Source of the DNA: Listeria seeligeri serovar 1/2b str. SLCC3954
GTDB lineage: Bacteria; Bacillota; Bacilli; Lactobacillales; Listeriaceae
DNA length: 64,000 nucleotides
Assembly: GCF_000027145.1 (NCBI RefSeq)
Contig: NC_013891.1
Span: 248,001-312,000, forward strand
Reading direction: 5' to 3'
Shown here: piece after piece, positions 38,231 through 47,514 of the stretch
How the letters are laid out: each line of letters begins with the position of its first letter
Position numbering within the stretch: the stretch's first letter is position 1
Position numbers and translations under genes: made by a program
Notes under the pieces: model-generated
What the model saw: the letters and a program-made list of their open reading frames with translations, nothing else
Database searches by the model: none
What the model was told of the DNA's origin: nothing

Positions 38231-38893
38231 TTAATCTTTTTTTAGTCGTCTCGATAAGAAATTACCAAACGATTGTAGAGCTTGAACCATAATAATTAAA
38301 ATAATAATGGTTGTATACATTACGGTAGGTTCAAAGCGTTGGAAACCATATTGGTAAGCAATTGTTCCGAGTCCACCAGCACCGACAAGTCCAGCCATTG
38401 CAGTTGCTCCAATTAGCCCAATCGTTGCAATAGTAAGACCAAGTACGATACCAGACCGAGCTTCGCGAATAACTACGCTCCAAATGATTTTCGGCGTCGA
38501 AATTCCCATTGCTTGATACGCTTCGATAACTCCTTTGTCTACTTCGAGTAATGCTGATTCCATTAAACGAGCAATATAAGGTGCAGTAAATACAACAAGT
38601 GGCAAAATCACACCTTGAATTCCAATAGTAGTGCCAACAACGGCCCGTGTTACTGGAATCATCAAGAATAATAAAATAATAAACGGTAATGAACGTAAAA
38701 TATTAATTACCCAGTTCAAAACACTATAAACAACTAGATTTTCAGACTGTCCGCCTTTACGCGTTAAAATTAAAAATACGCCAAGAGGTAAACCAATCGC
38801 TAAGGCAATAACAAGCGTAATTCCTGTCATAGTTAAAGTTTCAAGAAAACCTTGCCAAAGAATCGGACCCCATTCTTCAAAAAATGAACTCAT
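38231..38893 (-). CDS. metI: Methionine ABC transporter permease
   Basis: A 220-residue permease with five to six membrane spans and the EAA loop EAYQAMGISTPKIIWSVVI. It resembles MetI of the MetNIQ D/L-methionine importer. It overlaps metN by 4 bp (ATGA-type), so the two are translationally coupled. Third gene of metQ-metN-metI under the S-box riboswitch. Confidence 0.92.
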   Translation of the reverse strand: MSSFFEEWGPILWQGFLETLTMTGITLVIALAIGLPLGVFLILTRKGGQSENLVVYSVLNWVINILRSLPFIILLFLMIPVTRAVVGTTIGIQGVILPLVVFTAPYIARLMESALLEVDKGVIEAYQAMGISTPKIIWSVVIREARSGIVLGLTIATIGLIGATAMAGLVGAGGLGTIAYQYGFQRFEPTVMYTTIIILIIMVQALQSFGNFLSRRLKKD

Positions 38894-39906
38894 AGTAGCT
38901 CGACCTCCTCAACAACGACTCCGGATTCTTTTAAATAAGCAATTGCTTTATTATATTCTTCTTCATTGCCTTTTAAATGAACAAGCAGTTTTCCGAGGGT
39001 GCCGTTTTTCAAATGATCAATTCCACCAGCTAAAATGCTAGGGAGAACATCAAACTTACGAGAAACAAGTGCAAGAGCGGGTTCGTCTGCCTCGTCACCA
39101 ATAAAATGTAGGGATACAAGTTTTCCAGTAGCAATGTATTTTTCGAGTAAATCTTGCGGAATATCAAAACTTGCTTCAGAACCTACAAAACGTTTAGTTG
39201 TTGCGTGTTTTGCTTTGGTGAAAATATCTAGGACAGTACCTTGTTCGACTAAATGTCCATTTTCCATAACAGCTACACGGTCGCAAATACGTTGAATAAC
39301 ATCAAGTTCATGAGTAATTAAGAAAATCGTGATGCCTAGTTCAGCGTTAATTTTAAGTAATAGTTGTAAAATTGCTTCGGTCGTTTCCGGATCGAGCGCA
39401 CTTGTTGCTTCATCACTTAGCAAAATTTCTGGTTCGTGTGCAAGCGCCCGGGCAATTGCTACACGCTGCTTTTGACCACCGGAAAGTTGGCTTGGATAGT
39501 TGTTTCGTTTATCTTCTAAACCAACAATGGATAAGTACTTATTCACGCGAGTTTCAATATCGGCTTTTGGTACGCCTTCGAGTTGAAGAGGTTTAGCGAT
39601 ATTGTCATAAACGGTAGCTGTTTTTAGCAAATTGTAACCTTGGAAAATCATCCCAATTTTGCGGCGAGCTACACGAAGTTCTTTACTTGAAAGGGTGGAA
39701 AGATTTTTACCATCAATTAAAACTTGTCCTTCGTCAGGGCGTTCAAGTAAATTGATACAACGAACGAGCGTACTTTTTCCGGCGCCACTATAACCGACAA
39801 CCCCGAAAATTTCTCCTTTTTTGACCTTGATAGAAACATTTTTGACAGCTTCTACTGTTTTTCCATTAACGTTAAATGTTTTTGATACTTGATGTAATTC
39901 AATCAA
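38890..39906 (-). CDS. metN: Methionine ABC transporter ATP-binding protein
   Basis: A 338-residue ATPase: Walker A GYSGAGKST, signature LSGGQKQRVAIARA, Walker B ILLSDEATSALD, switch histidine in LITHELDV. A C-terminal NIL domain (about 260-338) is the methionine-sensing trans-inhibition domain typical of MetN. It lies between metQ (14 bp upstream) and metI (overlap 4 bp). Confidence 0.94.
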   Translation of the reverse strand: MIELHQVSKTFNVNGKTVEAVKNVSIKVKKGEIFGVVGYSGAGKSTLVRCINLLERPDEGQVLIDGKNLSTLSSKELRVARRKIGMIFQGYNLLKTATVYDNIAKPLQLEGVPKADIETRVNKYLSIVGLEDKRNNYPSQLSGGQKQRVAIARALAHEPEILLSDEATSALDPETTEAILQLLLKINAELGITIFLITHELDVIQRICDRVAVMENGHLVEQGTVLDIFTKAKHATTKRFVGSEASFDIPQDLLEKYIATGKLVSLHFIGDEADEPALALVSRKFDVLPSILAGGIDHLKNGTLGKLLVHLKGNEEEYNKAIAYLKESGVVVEEVELL

Positions 39907-39920
39907 AATAAAACAACTCC

Positions 39921-40742
39921 CTAGAATGCAGGTACTACTGACCCATTAAATTCTTTTTCAATAAAATCTCTTACTTCATCAGAATGGTAATATTTTTCTA
40001 ACGTTTTTACGACTTCATCATCTTTATTTTCAGTGCGGACAACGAATACGTTTGGATATGGATTGTCCTCAGTTGGTTCGTGGTAAATTGCGTCTTTATT
40101 AATAGAGAGTCCAGCGCCCATTGCAAAGTTTGTGTTGATAGCTGCAGCAGCAACTTCATCTAATTGTGCTGGGATTTGAGAAGCTTCTAATTCAACAATT
40201 TCAAGGTCTAACGGGTTTTCAGCGATATCTTTTTTCGTTGCTTTTTCTTCAACGCCATCTTTAAGTTTGATAATACCAGCGTCTTCAAAAAGTTTTAAAC
40301 CGCGGTATTCGTTACTTGGATCATTTGGAACGGCAATTTTGTCGCCTTTTTTCAAGTCTTTTAAATCTTTAATGTCGTTAGAGTAAACGCCCATTGGAAA
40401 CGCGACTGTTTTAAAAGCAACATCTAGTTCGTAGCCTTTATCTTTCTTTTGTTGCTCTAAAAATGGAATCGTTTGGTAGTTGTTTGCATCCAAGTCGCCA
40501 TCGTTTAAAGCTGTATTTGGTGTATTATAATCATCAAATGTTTTGATTTTGATTTCAAGACCATCTTTTTTCGCTAGTTTTTGAACTTCTTCAGCAATTT
40601 GTTGGTGTGGTCCAGCGGTTGTTCCGATTGTTATTTCTTTCGTGCTTAAGGCTTTATCATCGCTGCCGCCTCCGCACGCTGCTAATCCTAAAATAAGACT
40701 TGATGCAAGTAAAAGTCCTAACCCTTTTGTTGATTTTTTCAT
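39921..40742 (-). CDS. metQ: Methionine-binding lipoprotein, NlpA family
   Basis: A 273-residue precursor with lipoprotein signal (lipobox LAAC, Cys23) and the NlpA/MetQ fold (KEITIGTTAGPHQQIAEEVQ, then the substrate loop NNYQTIPFLEQQKKDKGYEL). It delivers methionine to MetNI at the membrane. It is the first gene after the S-box riboswitch, so it is repressed when SAM is plentiful. AGGAGG-type site precedes the ATG. Confidence 0.94.
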   Translation of the reverse strand: MKKSTKGLGLLLASSLILGLAACGGGSDDKALSTKEITIGTTAGPHQQIAEEVQKLAKKDGLEIKIKTFDDYNTPNTALNDGDLDANNYQTIPFLEQQKKDKGYELDVAFKTVAFPMGVYSNDIKDLKDLKKGDKIAVPNDPSNEYRGLKLFEDAGIIKLKDGVEEKATKKDIAENPLDLEIVELEASQIPAQLDEVAAAAINTNFAMGAGLSINKDAIYHEPTEDNPYPNVFVVRTENKDDEVVKTLEKYYHSDEVRDFIEKEFNGSVVPAF

Positions 40743-40796
40743 CTTTTTTCCTCCCTAGTATGTTGATTATTTATCCAGATTTATTCATAAAAGCAA

Positions 40797-40970
40797 TAAA
40801 AAAACTTCTCTATTAGAATAGAGAAGTGGAAAGTCGAACATATCCAGCTCCTCTTATCTACCAAAACGAAAAAACGCTTTGCTGGAATTAGCACCTTCAC
40901 TTTACGCTTAAATAAAGTTAGGTTGCCGGGCTTCATCGGGCCAGTCCCTCTGCCGCTCTCGATAAGAGAA
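40797..40970 (-). promoter_or_regulatory. S-box (SAM-I) riboswitch of metQNI
   Basis: On the minus strand, CTCTTATCGAGAG starts the aptamer (40968 down), with core GGCAGAGGGACTGGCCCGAT and GAAGCCCGGCAACC, and GGTAGATAAGAG closes the P1 stem (at about 40851). A terminator stem ACTTCTCTATT/AATAGAGAAGT with T7 follows (40797-40827). All match the SAM-I class. With SAM bound, the terminator forms and metQNI is off. Confidence 0.96.
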
Positions 40971-40997
40971 AATATTTAGAAAAACCTGTTAGTTAAA

Positions 40998-41026
40998 AAT
41001 ATACGCATTTTGCTGGAATTTGTCAA
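40998..41026 (-). promoter_or_regulatory. Promoter of the S-box and metQNI
   Basis: On the minus strand TTGACA (plus 41021-41026), a 17-bp spacer, TATATT (plus 40998-41003). Transcription would start about 25 nt before the aptamer. Confidence 0.85.
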
Positions 41027-41054
41027 TGGTTTTTTCAGTTTTTAAAAATCAGGC

Positions 41055-41083
41055 TGGACAAATACTTCAGAAAACTTTACTAT
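41055..41083 (+). promoter_or_regulatory. Promoter of mtnE
   Basis: TGGACA (41055-41060), a 17-bp spacer, TACTAT (41078-41083). It diverges from the met promoter with about 30 bp between their -35 boxes. Too short a leader remains for a second S-box. Confidence 0.7.
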
Positions 41084-41118
41084 TTTAATCAATGAAACTT
41101 GTAAAGGACGGGTGCAAA

Positions 41119-42300
41119 ATGAAAATTTCCAAACGTTTACAAAATTTACCAGATCAATTTTTTTCCAGCCTTGTAGAAAAAGTTGGAAAGAAAGTAGCAG
41201 CAGGACATGACGTTATTAACTTAGGTCAAGGAAATCCAGATCAGCCAACACCCGCACATATTGTTGCGGCGCTTAAAGCTGCTTCTGAAAAACCTAATAA
41301 TCACAAGTACTCGTTATTTCGCGGGAAACATGAATTAAAACAAGCCGCTGCAGATTTTTATGCACGTGAATATAATGTAACAGTCAATCCGGCAACCGAA
41401 GTAGCGATTTTATTTGGAACAAAAACGGGATTAGTTGAACTGCCAATGTGTATCATGGACCCAGGTGATGTTATGTTGTTACCGGACCCGGGCTATCCAG
41501 ATTACTTGTCAGGAACTGTATTAGGGGAAGTTCAATTTGAAACGATGCCTTTAATTGCTGAAAATCAATTTTTACCAGATTTCACTAAAATTCCTGCGAA
41601 AATTGCTGAAAAAGCTGAATTAATGTATTTAAATTATCCTAATAACCCCACTGGCGCGATTGCAACAGCTGATTTTTTTGAAGAAACAGTCGCTTTTGCG
41701 AAAGAAAATGATATTACAGTTGCGCACGATTTTGCTTACGGAGGAATAGGTTTTGATGGTAAAAAGCCAATTAGTTTCTTGCAAACTCCTGGAGCAAAAG
41801 ATATTGGAATTGAGTTATATACACTTTCTAAAACATATAATATGGCTGGGTGGCGCGTAGGTTTTGCAGTTGGTAACAAGGAAGTTATTGAAGCAATCAA
41901 TCTCATTCAAGATCATATGTATGTAAGTTTATTCCCAGGGATTCAAGATGCTGCAATCGAGGCTTTATCTGGGGATCAAACTTGTGTTAGCCAGTTAAAT
42001 GCTCGCTATGAAAGTAGACGTAATGCTTTTATTACTGCTTGTGAAAAAATCGGTTGGACCGTAGTTGCTCCCGCTGGCTCATTTTTTGCTTGGATGCCTG
42101 TGCCAGAAGATTTCACAAGTAGCGAGTTTGCCGACTTTTTATTAGAAGAAGTAAGTGTGGCCGTAGCTGATGGAAGTGGATTTGGAGAATTTGGTGAAGG
42201 ATACGTTCGTGTTGGGCTTTTGATGGATGAAGCGCGTTTAGAAGAAGCGGTGGAACGAGTAGCGAAATTACATCTTTTTGACAAAGTTCCTCAAGGTTGA
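41119..42300 (+). CDS. mtnE: MtnE-like aminotransferase
   Basis: A 393-residue class I/II PLP aminotransferase. The PLP lysine lies in YTLSKTYNMAGWRVGF; NYPNNPTGA and the phosphate-binding arginine region are also present. The N-terminus LPDQFFSSLVEKVGKKVAAG and HDVINLGQGNPDQPTP match Bacillus MtnE (YkrV), which transaminates ketomethiobutyrate to methionine in salvage. ATG 41119 follows GGACGGG; an in-frame ATG at 41092 has no good site. It sits divergent to the met transport genes. Other aminotransferase activity remains possible. Confidence 0.85.
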   Translation: MKISKRLQNLPDQFFSSLVEKVGKKVAAGHDVINLGQGNPDQPTPAHIVAALKAASEKPNNHKYSLFRGKHELKQAAADFYAREYNVTVNPATEVAILFGTKTGLVELPMCIMDPGDVMLLPDPGYPDYLSGTVLGEVQFETMPLIAENQFLPDFTKIPAKIAEKAELMYLNYPNNPTGAIATADFFEETVAFAKENDITVAHDFAYGGIGFDGKKPISFLQTPGAKDIGIELYTLSKTYNMAGWRVGFAVGNKEVIEAINLIQDHMYVSLFPGIQDAAIEALSGDQTCVSQLNARYESRRNAFITACEKIGWTVVAPAGSFFAWMPVPEDFTSSEFADFLLEEVSVAVADGSGFGEFGEGYVRVGLLMDEARLEEAVERVAKLHLFDKVPQG

Positions 42301-42333
42301 AAAGTGCTAAAAAGAGAAAATAGCCTGTAATAA

Positions 42334-42362
42334 TTCAGATAATTATTCTTATGTGTTATAAT
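42334..42362 (+). promoter_or_regulatory. Promoter of walR
   Basis: TTCAGA (42334-42339), a 17-bp spacer, TATAAT (42357-42362). It leaves a leader of about 140 nt before walR. Confidence 0.65.
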
Positions 42363-42507
42363 TAGCTAGGTGAGTCTATTTGTTGTATTGTCGTTTTATA
42401 AAGACGCACCTGAACTTGACGTATTTAGTATAAAGAATATGCATGTAACCAAACTATCTGTCCCGGTAAAAACCGGCAAAATCCATGAATGAGAGGACTG
42501 TAAACTA

Positions 42508-43221
42508 ATGGCAGAAAAGAAAATCCTTGTAGTAGATGACGAAAAACCGATTGCGGATATAGTTAAATTTAATCTAAATAAAGAAGGATTTGATGTATAT
42601 TGCGCCTATGATGGCGATGAAGCATTAGAGCTAGTAGAGGAAGTTCAACCAGATTTGATTTTACTTGATATTATGCTTCCTGGTCGTGATGGGATTGAGG
42701 TATGTCGTGAAGTTCGTAAAAAATATGATATGCCAATTATTATGGTAACAGCAAAAGACTCCGAGATTGATAAAGTTATCGGTCTAGAACTTGGAGCAGA
42801 TGATTATGTCACAAAACCTTTTAGTAACCGTGAACTCATTGCACGTGTAAAAGCTAATTTGCGCCGTCATAGCCAAGTAAGCTCTAGTGCAGCGGAGGAA
42901 GAAGAAAACAGCGAACTAGAAATCGGCTCGTTAATCATTCACCCAGATGCATATGTTGCTTCTAAACGTGGTGAAACAATTGAACTTACGCATCGTGAAT
43001 TTGAATTGCTTCATTATTTAGCGAAACATATGGGTCAAGTAATGACGAGAGAACATTTACTCCAAACTGTTTGGGGTTATGACTACTTTGGTGATGTCCG
43101 TACTGTAGATGTTACCGTTCGTCGTTTACGTGAAAAAATTGAAGACAACCCAAGTCATCCTGCGTGGTTAGTAACTAGACGCGGTGTGGGCTATTATTTA
43201 CGTAACCCGGAACAAGAATAA
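42508..43221 (+). CDS. walR: WalR response regulator
   Basis: A 237-residue OmpR-type regulator: receiver domain with phosphoacceptor Asp54 (LLDIMLPG), Lys in TKPFSN, and a C-terminal winged helix (about 135-235, [39 protein letters not shown]). WalR controls cell-wall hydrolases and is essential in most Firmicutes. It leads the wal cluster, but a terminator and 187 bp separate it from walK. Confidence 0.95.
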   Translation: MAEKKILVVDDEKPIADIVKFNLNKEGFDVYCAYDGDEALELVEEVQPDLILLDIMLPGRDGIEVCREVRKKYDMPIIMVTAKDSEIDKVIGLELGADDYVTKPFSNRELIARVKANLRRHSQVSSSAAEEEENSELEIGSLIIHPDAYVASKRGETIELTHREFELLHYLAKHMGQVMTREHLLQTVWGYDYFGDVRTVDVTVRRLREKIEDNPSHPAWLVTRRGVGYYLRNPEQE

Positions 43222-43236
43222 AAATTAATAGCTAAG

Positions 43237-43277
43237 TGCGGTCACCAGAGTGTAAAAACTTCGGGGACCGCTTTTTT
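43237..43277 (+). terminator. Terminator between walR and walK
   Basis: GCGGTC (43238-43243) pairs with GACCGC (43266-43271), with extra inner GC pairing; T6 follows. Likely incomplete termination or separate control of walK. Confidence 0.75.
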
Positions 43278-43342
43278 GGGTACATTCGCTTACTTAGTCT
43301 TTTTTTATAAATAAATCGACCCAATTAACACTAAAAAACATA

Positions 43343-43369
43343 TGTCAGACCCTGAACATATGGTATACT
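43343..43369 (+). promoter_or_regulatory. Candidate promoter of walK
   Basis: An extended -10 TGG-TATACT (43361-43369). The nearest -35-like hexamer TGTCAG (43343-43348) is at a short 15 bp. AACATATG is repeated directly around the site. Confidence 0.5.
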
Positions 43370-43408
43370 AATTTAAATATATTACCCCGAATAGGAGTAG
43401 AAAGACTT

Positions 43409-45241
43409 ATGCATAAAATGAGATTTTTTCAGTCTGTACAATTTAAATTAGTTATTATGTATTTACTACTGATTATTGTAGCAATGCAAGTAATTGGCGC
43501 GTATTTTGTTCGCGAACTGGAAGGACAGCTGGAGAAAAACTTTCAAGATTCAATTACAAATAGTATAACGTTACTTGATTATAATGCACGAGAAGAAATT
43601 CTGAAAAACACGGATAATACAGTGAAATTACAAAACGATATTCGAGAATTGTTAGTCGATTATTCGCGCGCGAGTAGCAATATCATTGAAGTGAGAATTG
43701 TAGATGAAAAAGGAAAAATTCTCGGCACGTCTAATTTAAACAATCAAGGTGTCGTTGGACAAAAAAGCAATGATCCACTCGTTAAGCGCACGCTGTCTCT
43801 AGGAACAACCTCAGAAGACAAAATATATAAAGATGAATCCAATAAAAATAACCGTGTTTGGGTGAATGTTTCCTCTATCAAAAACAAAGGTGAAGTGATT
43901 GGGGCTATTTACCTTGTCGCGGATATTGAGAGTGTTTATAAACAAGTAGATGACATTACGAATATCTTCATTACTGGTACGTTAATCGCAATGATAATTA
44001 CGGCAGTGCTTGGTATTTTACTTTCAAGAACAATTACCAAACCAATCGTCGAAATGAAACGACAAGCTTATGCAATGGCAAGAGGAAACTACAGTCGCAA
44101 AGTAAAAGTGTATGGTGTTGATGAAATTGGTGAGTTAGCTGATTCATTTAACACCTTAACGAAACGCGTACAAGAAGCGCAGGCGATGACAGAAAGGGAG
44201 CGGCGTAAACTTTCATCCGTGTTAGCCTATATGACAGATGGCGTTATCGCAACAGACCGCCGCGGTAAAGTTATCCTAATTAACACGCCAGCAGAAAAAA
44301 TGTTGCGCGTTAAACATGAAAGCGCGAATGGCCGTTCAATTATTGATGTCTTGGATATTGGCGATAATTTCCAATTTGAAGATTTAATGGAAGTAGATGG
44401 TTCGCTAACGATGGACCGCAGTACTTCAGATAAACCTTATATCCTCCGCGCCAATTTTTCGGTAATCCAACGAGAAACAGGATTTAATAATGGTGTTATT
44501 GCCGTTTTACATGATATTACTGACCAAGAAAAAGTGGACCAAGAGCGCCGTGATTTCGTTTCTAACGTTTCACATGAATTAAGAACTCCACTGACTAGTA
44601 TGCACAGTTATTTAGAAGCGTTAAGCGACGGAGCATGGGAAGATAAAGAAATCGCCCCTCGTTTCCTTGAAGTAACACAAAACGAAACCGAACGAATGAT
44701 TCGCCTAGTTAACGACTTATTGAAACTTTCCAGAATGGACGGCGGCAGAGAACAATTAGAAAAAAGTTTCGTGAATTTCACCGATTTCTTCAATCATATT
44801 ATTGATCGCTTTGAAATGATGAAAAAAGAAACAATCATGTTCAAACGCCACATTCCAAAAGAACCAGTTATCATCGAAATTGATGAAGACAAAGTGATGC
44901 AAGTGTTAGATAATATTATTTCAAATGCCAACAAATATTCACCAGATGGCGGTAGAATCTCCTTCTACTTGAAAAAATATGAAAATGAAATCGAAGTTAG
45001 TATTGCTGATGAAGGTTTGGGTGTACCAGATGAAGATTTAGCAACAATATTCGATCGCTTTTTCCGTGTAGATAAAGCTCGTTCACGGGAAATGGGAGGA
45101 ACAGGGTTAGGGCTTGCCATCGCTCGAGAAGTTATCGAAGCACATGGGGGCCGAATTTGGGCAGAACGAAACAAGTCCAAAGGTACAATTATTAAATTTA
45201 CCCTGCCATACAGTGACTTACCGGAGGATGATTGGGAATGA
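43409..45241 (+). CDS. walK: WalK sensor histidine kinase
   Basis: A 610-residue kinase: TM1 about 12-32, an extracellular PAS-like domain (about 35-180), TM2 about 183-205, HAMP (about 206-260), PAS (about 265-370), then the histidine box NVSHELRTPLTS (His389) and an ATPase domain (NANKYSPDGG, DEGLGVP, GGTGLGLAI). It senses cell-wall state and phosphorylates WalR. It overlaps walH by 4 bp at ATGATGA. ATG 43409 follows GGAGTAG; an in-frame ATG at 43418 is an alternative. Confidence 0.95.
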   Translation: MHKMRFFQSVQFKLVIMYLLLIIVAMQVIGAYFVRELEGQLEKNFQDSITNSITLLDYNAREEILKNTDNTVKLQNDIRELLVDYSRASSNIIEVRIVDEKGKILGTSNLNNQGVVGQKSNDPLVKRTLSLGTTSEDKIYKDESNKNNRVWVNVSSIKNKGEVIGAIYLVADIESVYKQVDDITNIFITGTLIAMIITAVLGILLSRTITKPIVEMKRQAYAMARGNYSRKVKVYGVDEIGELADSFNTLTKRVQEAQAMTERERRKLSSVLAYMTDGVIATDRRGKVILINTPAEKMLRVKHESANGRSIIDVLDIGDNFQFEDLMEVDGSLTMDRSTSDKPYILRANFSVIQRETGFNNGVIAVLHDITDQEKVDQERRDFVSNVSHELRTPLTSMHSYLEALSDGAWEDKEIAPRFLEVTQNETERMIRLVNDLLKLSRMDGGREQLEKSFVNFTDFFNHIIDRFEMMKKETIMFKRHIPKEPVIIEIDEDKVMQVLDNIISNANKYSPDGGRISFYLKKYENEIEVSIADEGLGVPDEDLATIFDRFFRVDKARSREMGGTGLGLAIAREVIEAHGGRIWAERNKSKGTIIKFTLPYSDLPEDDWE

Positions 45242-46554
45242 TGAAAAAAACAGGCTTTCGTTCATTTGTATTGACCCTTTTAGTCATACTCAGCGTAGTC
45301 CTTAGTTACTTGATTTGGAAGGGCCAGCCTGATTATGAAGCAATTAACGTAAAAGAAGTCGAAAAAACAACAATAGATAAAACGATGACGACTTCACAAG
45401 TATTCCGTCCGTATAAGCTAGCTGTGAACTCAAACGGTAAGAACTACCAAAGCTTAAACGCGGATTTACTCAATGAATTAATCGCGCAAGGAAAATCATT
45501 TAGTTTCTCAGAAGTTGTACTTGCAAATAAAAAAAATAATGAAGAATATGAAAAACTAATCCATAAAAATGGCACAATCGAAATCATTTATCCTAACAAT
45601 ATCCCGTTTTCGATTTTCGCTCAAATTTTCCAAGTGGAAGGTGAAGGATTAGAGTCAGCCTTCTTTAATCGGATAATTTTTGATATCAATGATACAGATA
45701 CAGGGCTACACTCGGTTTATTTTGCCAATGATGATCAAGATAATATTTACCAAAGCTCTTTGCAAAATAAGGACATTGATAAAATTGAAAAAATTGTCAA
45801 AGCGAATGAAAGTAAACTGACCGAAAATGACAAGCTGATTTTAAACAAACGTAATCTGTTCCTTAGTTCGGATGAAACCAAGCTAAATCGTAAAAAATAC
45901 ATCATTGATTCACTGGAAATAAATCAGTTTACAGCTGCACTTTTCCAAGATTCTGGTGCTGTCAAAAGTGAAGGCAACACCTACACAGACGGATCAAGTG
46001 TGATTGAAATGGATACAGAAAATAAAGTATTAGAGTATGTAAATCCATCTCAAGAAAGAACGAATCCAGAAGATTTAAGCAGTGTAAAACGAGCGGGACT
46101 AATTCAGGATAGTTTTAATTTTATTAATGATCATGCTGGCTGGACTGGCGACGGGGCGTATTATTTCACTGGCTATAATGGTGAGAGCGCGACAACCAAT
46201 TTTAGCTTGTTTGTGGACAATCTCCAAGTTTATAACGAAAATGGAATGGCTGATATGTCTGTAACTGAGGGAATTGAAGCAGTCTACAAATATATGCGCC
46301 CGTATTTCCGATTAGATACAGACGTTCCAGGAGAGAAAAAAGAAGAAACTTTACCGTCTTCCTACTCAGTTTATGAAGAGCTTTCCTCGAATCCTAATTT
46401 GAGAGCTGAGGATATTCAAGAGATTGTTCCTGGTTACCATATGACGAGAAGCGAATCTTCAGGCATGAACCGAATCGTTACATTAGAACCGACTTGGCTA
46501 TACAAGTATCACAACAAATGGTTCATCTTCCAACAAACAAAGGAGGGTGAATAA
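45238..46554 (+). CDS. walH: WalH (YycH), regulator of WalK
   Basis: A 438-residue protein with one N-terminal membrane anchor (FRSFVLTLLVILSVVLSYLI, about 6-28) and a large outer domain of the YycH family. With WalI it forms an outer-face complex that adjusts WalK activity. ATG 45238 overlaps the walK stop and follows GGAGG at 10 bp; the next codon is also ATG. It is followed 2 bp later by walI, so translation is coupled. Confidence 0.92.
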   Translation: MMKKTGFRSFVLTLLVILSVVLSYLIWKGQPDYEAINVKEVEKTTIDKTMTTSQVFRPYKLAVNSNGKNYQSLNADLLNELIAQGKSFSFSEVVLANKKNNEEYEKLIHKNGTIEIIYPNNIPFSIFAQIFQVEGEGLESAFFNRIIFDINDTDTGLHSVYFANDDQDNIYQSSLQNKDIDKIEKIVKANESKLTENDKLILNKRNLFLSSDETKLNRKKYIIDSLEINQFTAALFQDSGAVKSEGNTYTDGSSVIEMDTENKVLEYVNPSQERTNPEDLSSVKRAGLIQDSFNFINDHAGWTGDGAYYFTGYNGESATTNFSLFVDNLQVYNENGMADMSVTEGIEAVYKYMRPYFRLDTDVPGEKKEETLPSSYSVYEELSSNPNLRAEDIQEIVPGYHMTRSESSGMNRIVTLEPTWLYKYHNKWFIFQQTKEGE

Positions 46555-46556
46555 TA

Positions 46557-47396
46557 ATGGATTGGCGAAGAACGCAACTGATATTTATTGTGACATTACT
46601 CATCCTAAACGTGTTTTTAGCAGTGATTTACTTTAATAAACAATTGTCTGATGATCCAGACACAATCGGAAATGAAACACTGGAAGAACGATTAAAAGCA
46701 GATAATATCACTTATCCTAATCTTTCCAGCAAACCTACAAATGGGGCAATTTTCACCACTGAAAGAGCTGCTTTTACGGCAAAAGATGTTAGTGACTTAA
46801 GTGGGCAATCAATCACATTAAAAGATAATAATAAAGAAATCTATTCTGTCCTCCAGACTCCAATTAAAGCTGGCAAAAAAGGAAATAGTGCCGATTTTAA
46901 AAAATTTATGGAAACAGAAATTTATCGAGGCGAATCCTATGAGTTTTGGGATTACGATAAAGAAGCGAAAACATTAACTTTTAATCAATTAATCAATAAT
47001 AATATGGTGCTTTTTGATGAAGCGGGTCAAATTACTTTCTATTTAGATAGTAATGATCAGGTGGTGTCTTATGAGCAAACTTGGATGTCAAAACAAGACG
47101 ATTTAAAAGAAAAAACAAACTTGATGTCAGCTGCAGATGCGTTAGAGGCTGTTTACCAACACGGGGAACTCAAGCAGGATAGCGATGTAGTTTCTGCGAC
47201 ATTTGGCTACTACACCACCGTGCAATTACCATCAGGAAATGTGTACTTCCCGGTTTGGTGTTTTGAAGTAGAACATGCAGATAAAACTAATTATATTTTA
47301 GTCAATGCAAAAGATGAACAAGTAATCAACCAATCAGACAATCAAACTACTACCACACCAGTCAGTGAATTATCCAGCCGTCAAAATGTAAAATAA
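46557..47396 (+). CDS. walI: WalI (YycI), regulator of WalK
   Basis: A 279-residue protein with an N-terminal anchor (TQLIFIVTLLILNVFLAVIY, about 6-25) and a YycI outer domain related to WalH (NLMSAADALEAVYQHGEL, VYFPVWCFEVEH). It works with WalH on WalK. A terminator follows, so walJ is probably transcribed in part separately. Confidence 0.92.
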   Translation: MDWRRTQLIFIVTLLILNVFLAVIYFNKQLSDDPDTIGNETLEERLKADNITYPNLSSKPTNGAIFTTERAAFTAKDVSDLSGQSITLKDNNKEIYSVLQTPIKAGKKGNSADFKKFMETEIYRGESYEFWDYDKEAKTLTFNQLINNNMVLFDEAGQITFYLDSNDQVVSYEQTWMSKQDDLKEKTNLMSAADALEAVYQHGELKQDSDVVSATFGYYTTVQLPSGNVYFPVWCFEVEHADKTNYILVNAKDEQVINQSDNQTTTTPVSELSSRQNVK

Positions 47397-47401
47397 GAAT
47401 G

Positions 47402-47440
47402 AAGTCAGCCTAATAGTATCTTGAATTAGGTTGACTTTTT
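47402..47440 (+). terminator. Terminator after walI
   Basis: AGTCAGCCTAAT (47403-47414) pairs with ATTAGGTTGACT with one G-U; T5 follows. Confidence 0.85.
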
Positions 47441-47514
47441 CAAGTGACGGCACATGCAATTTTGTGGGTTTAGCGTTACAATGAAAGGTATATAAGCCTT
47501 TAGGGGGATAAAAG

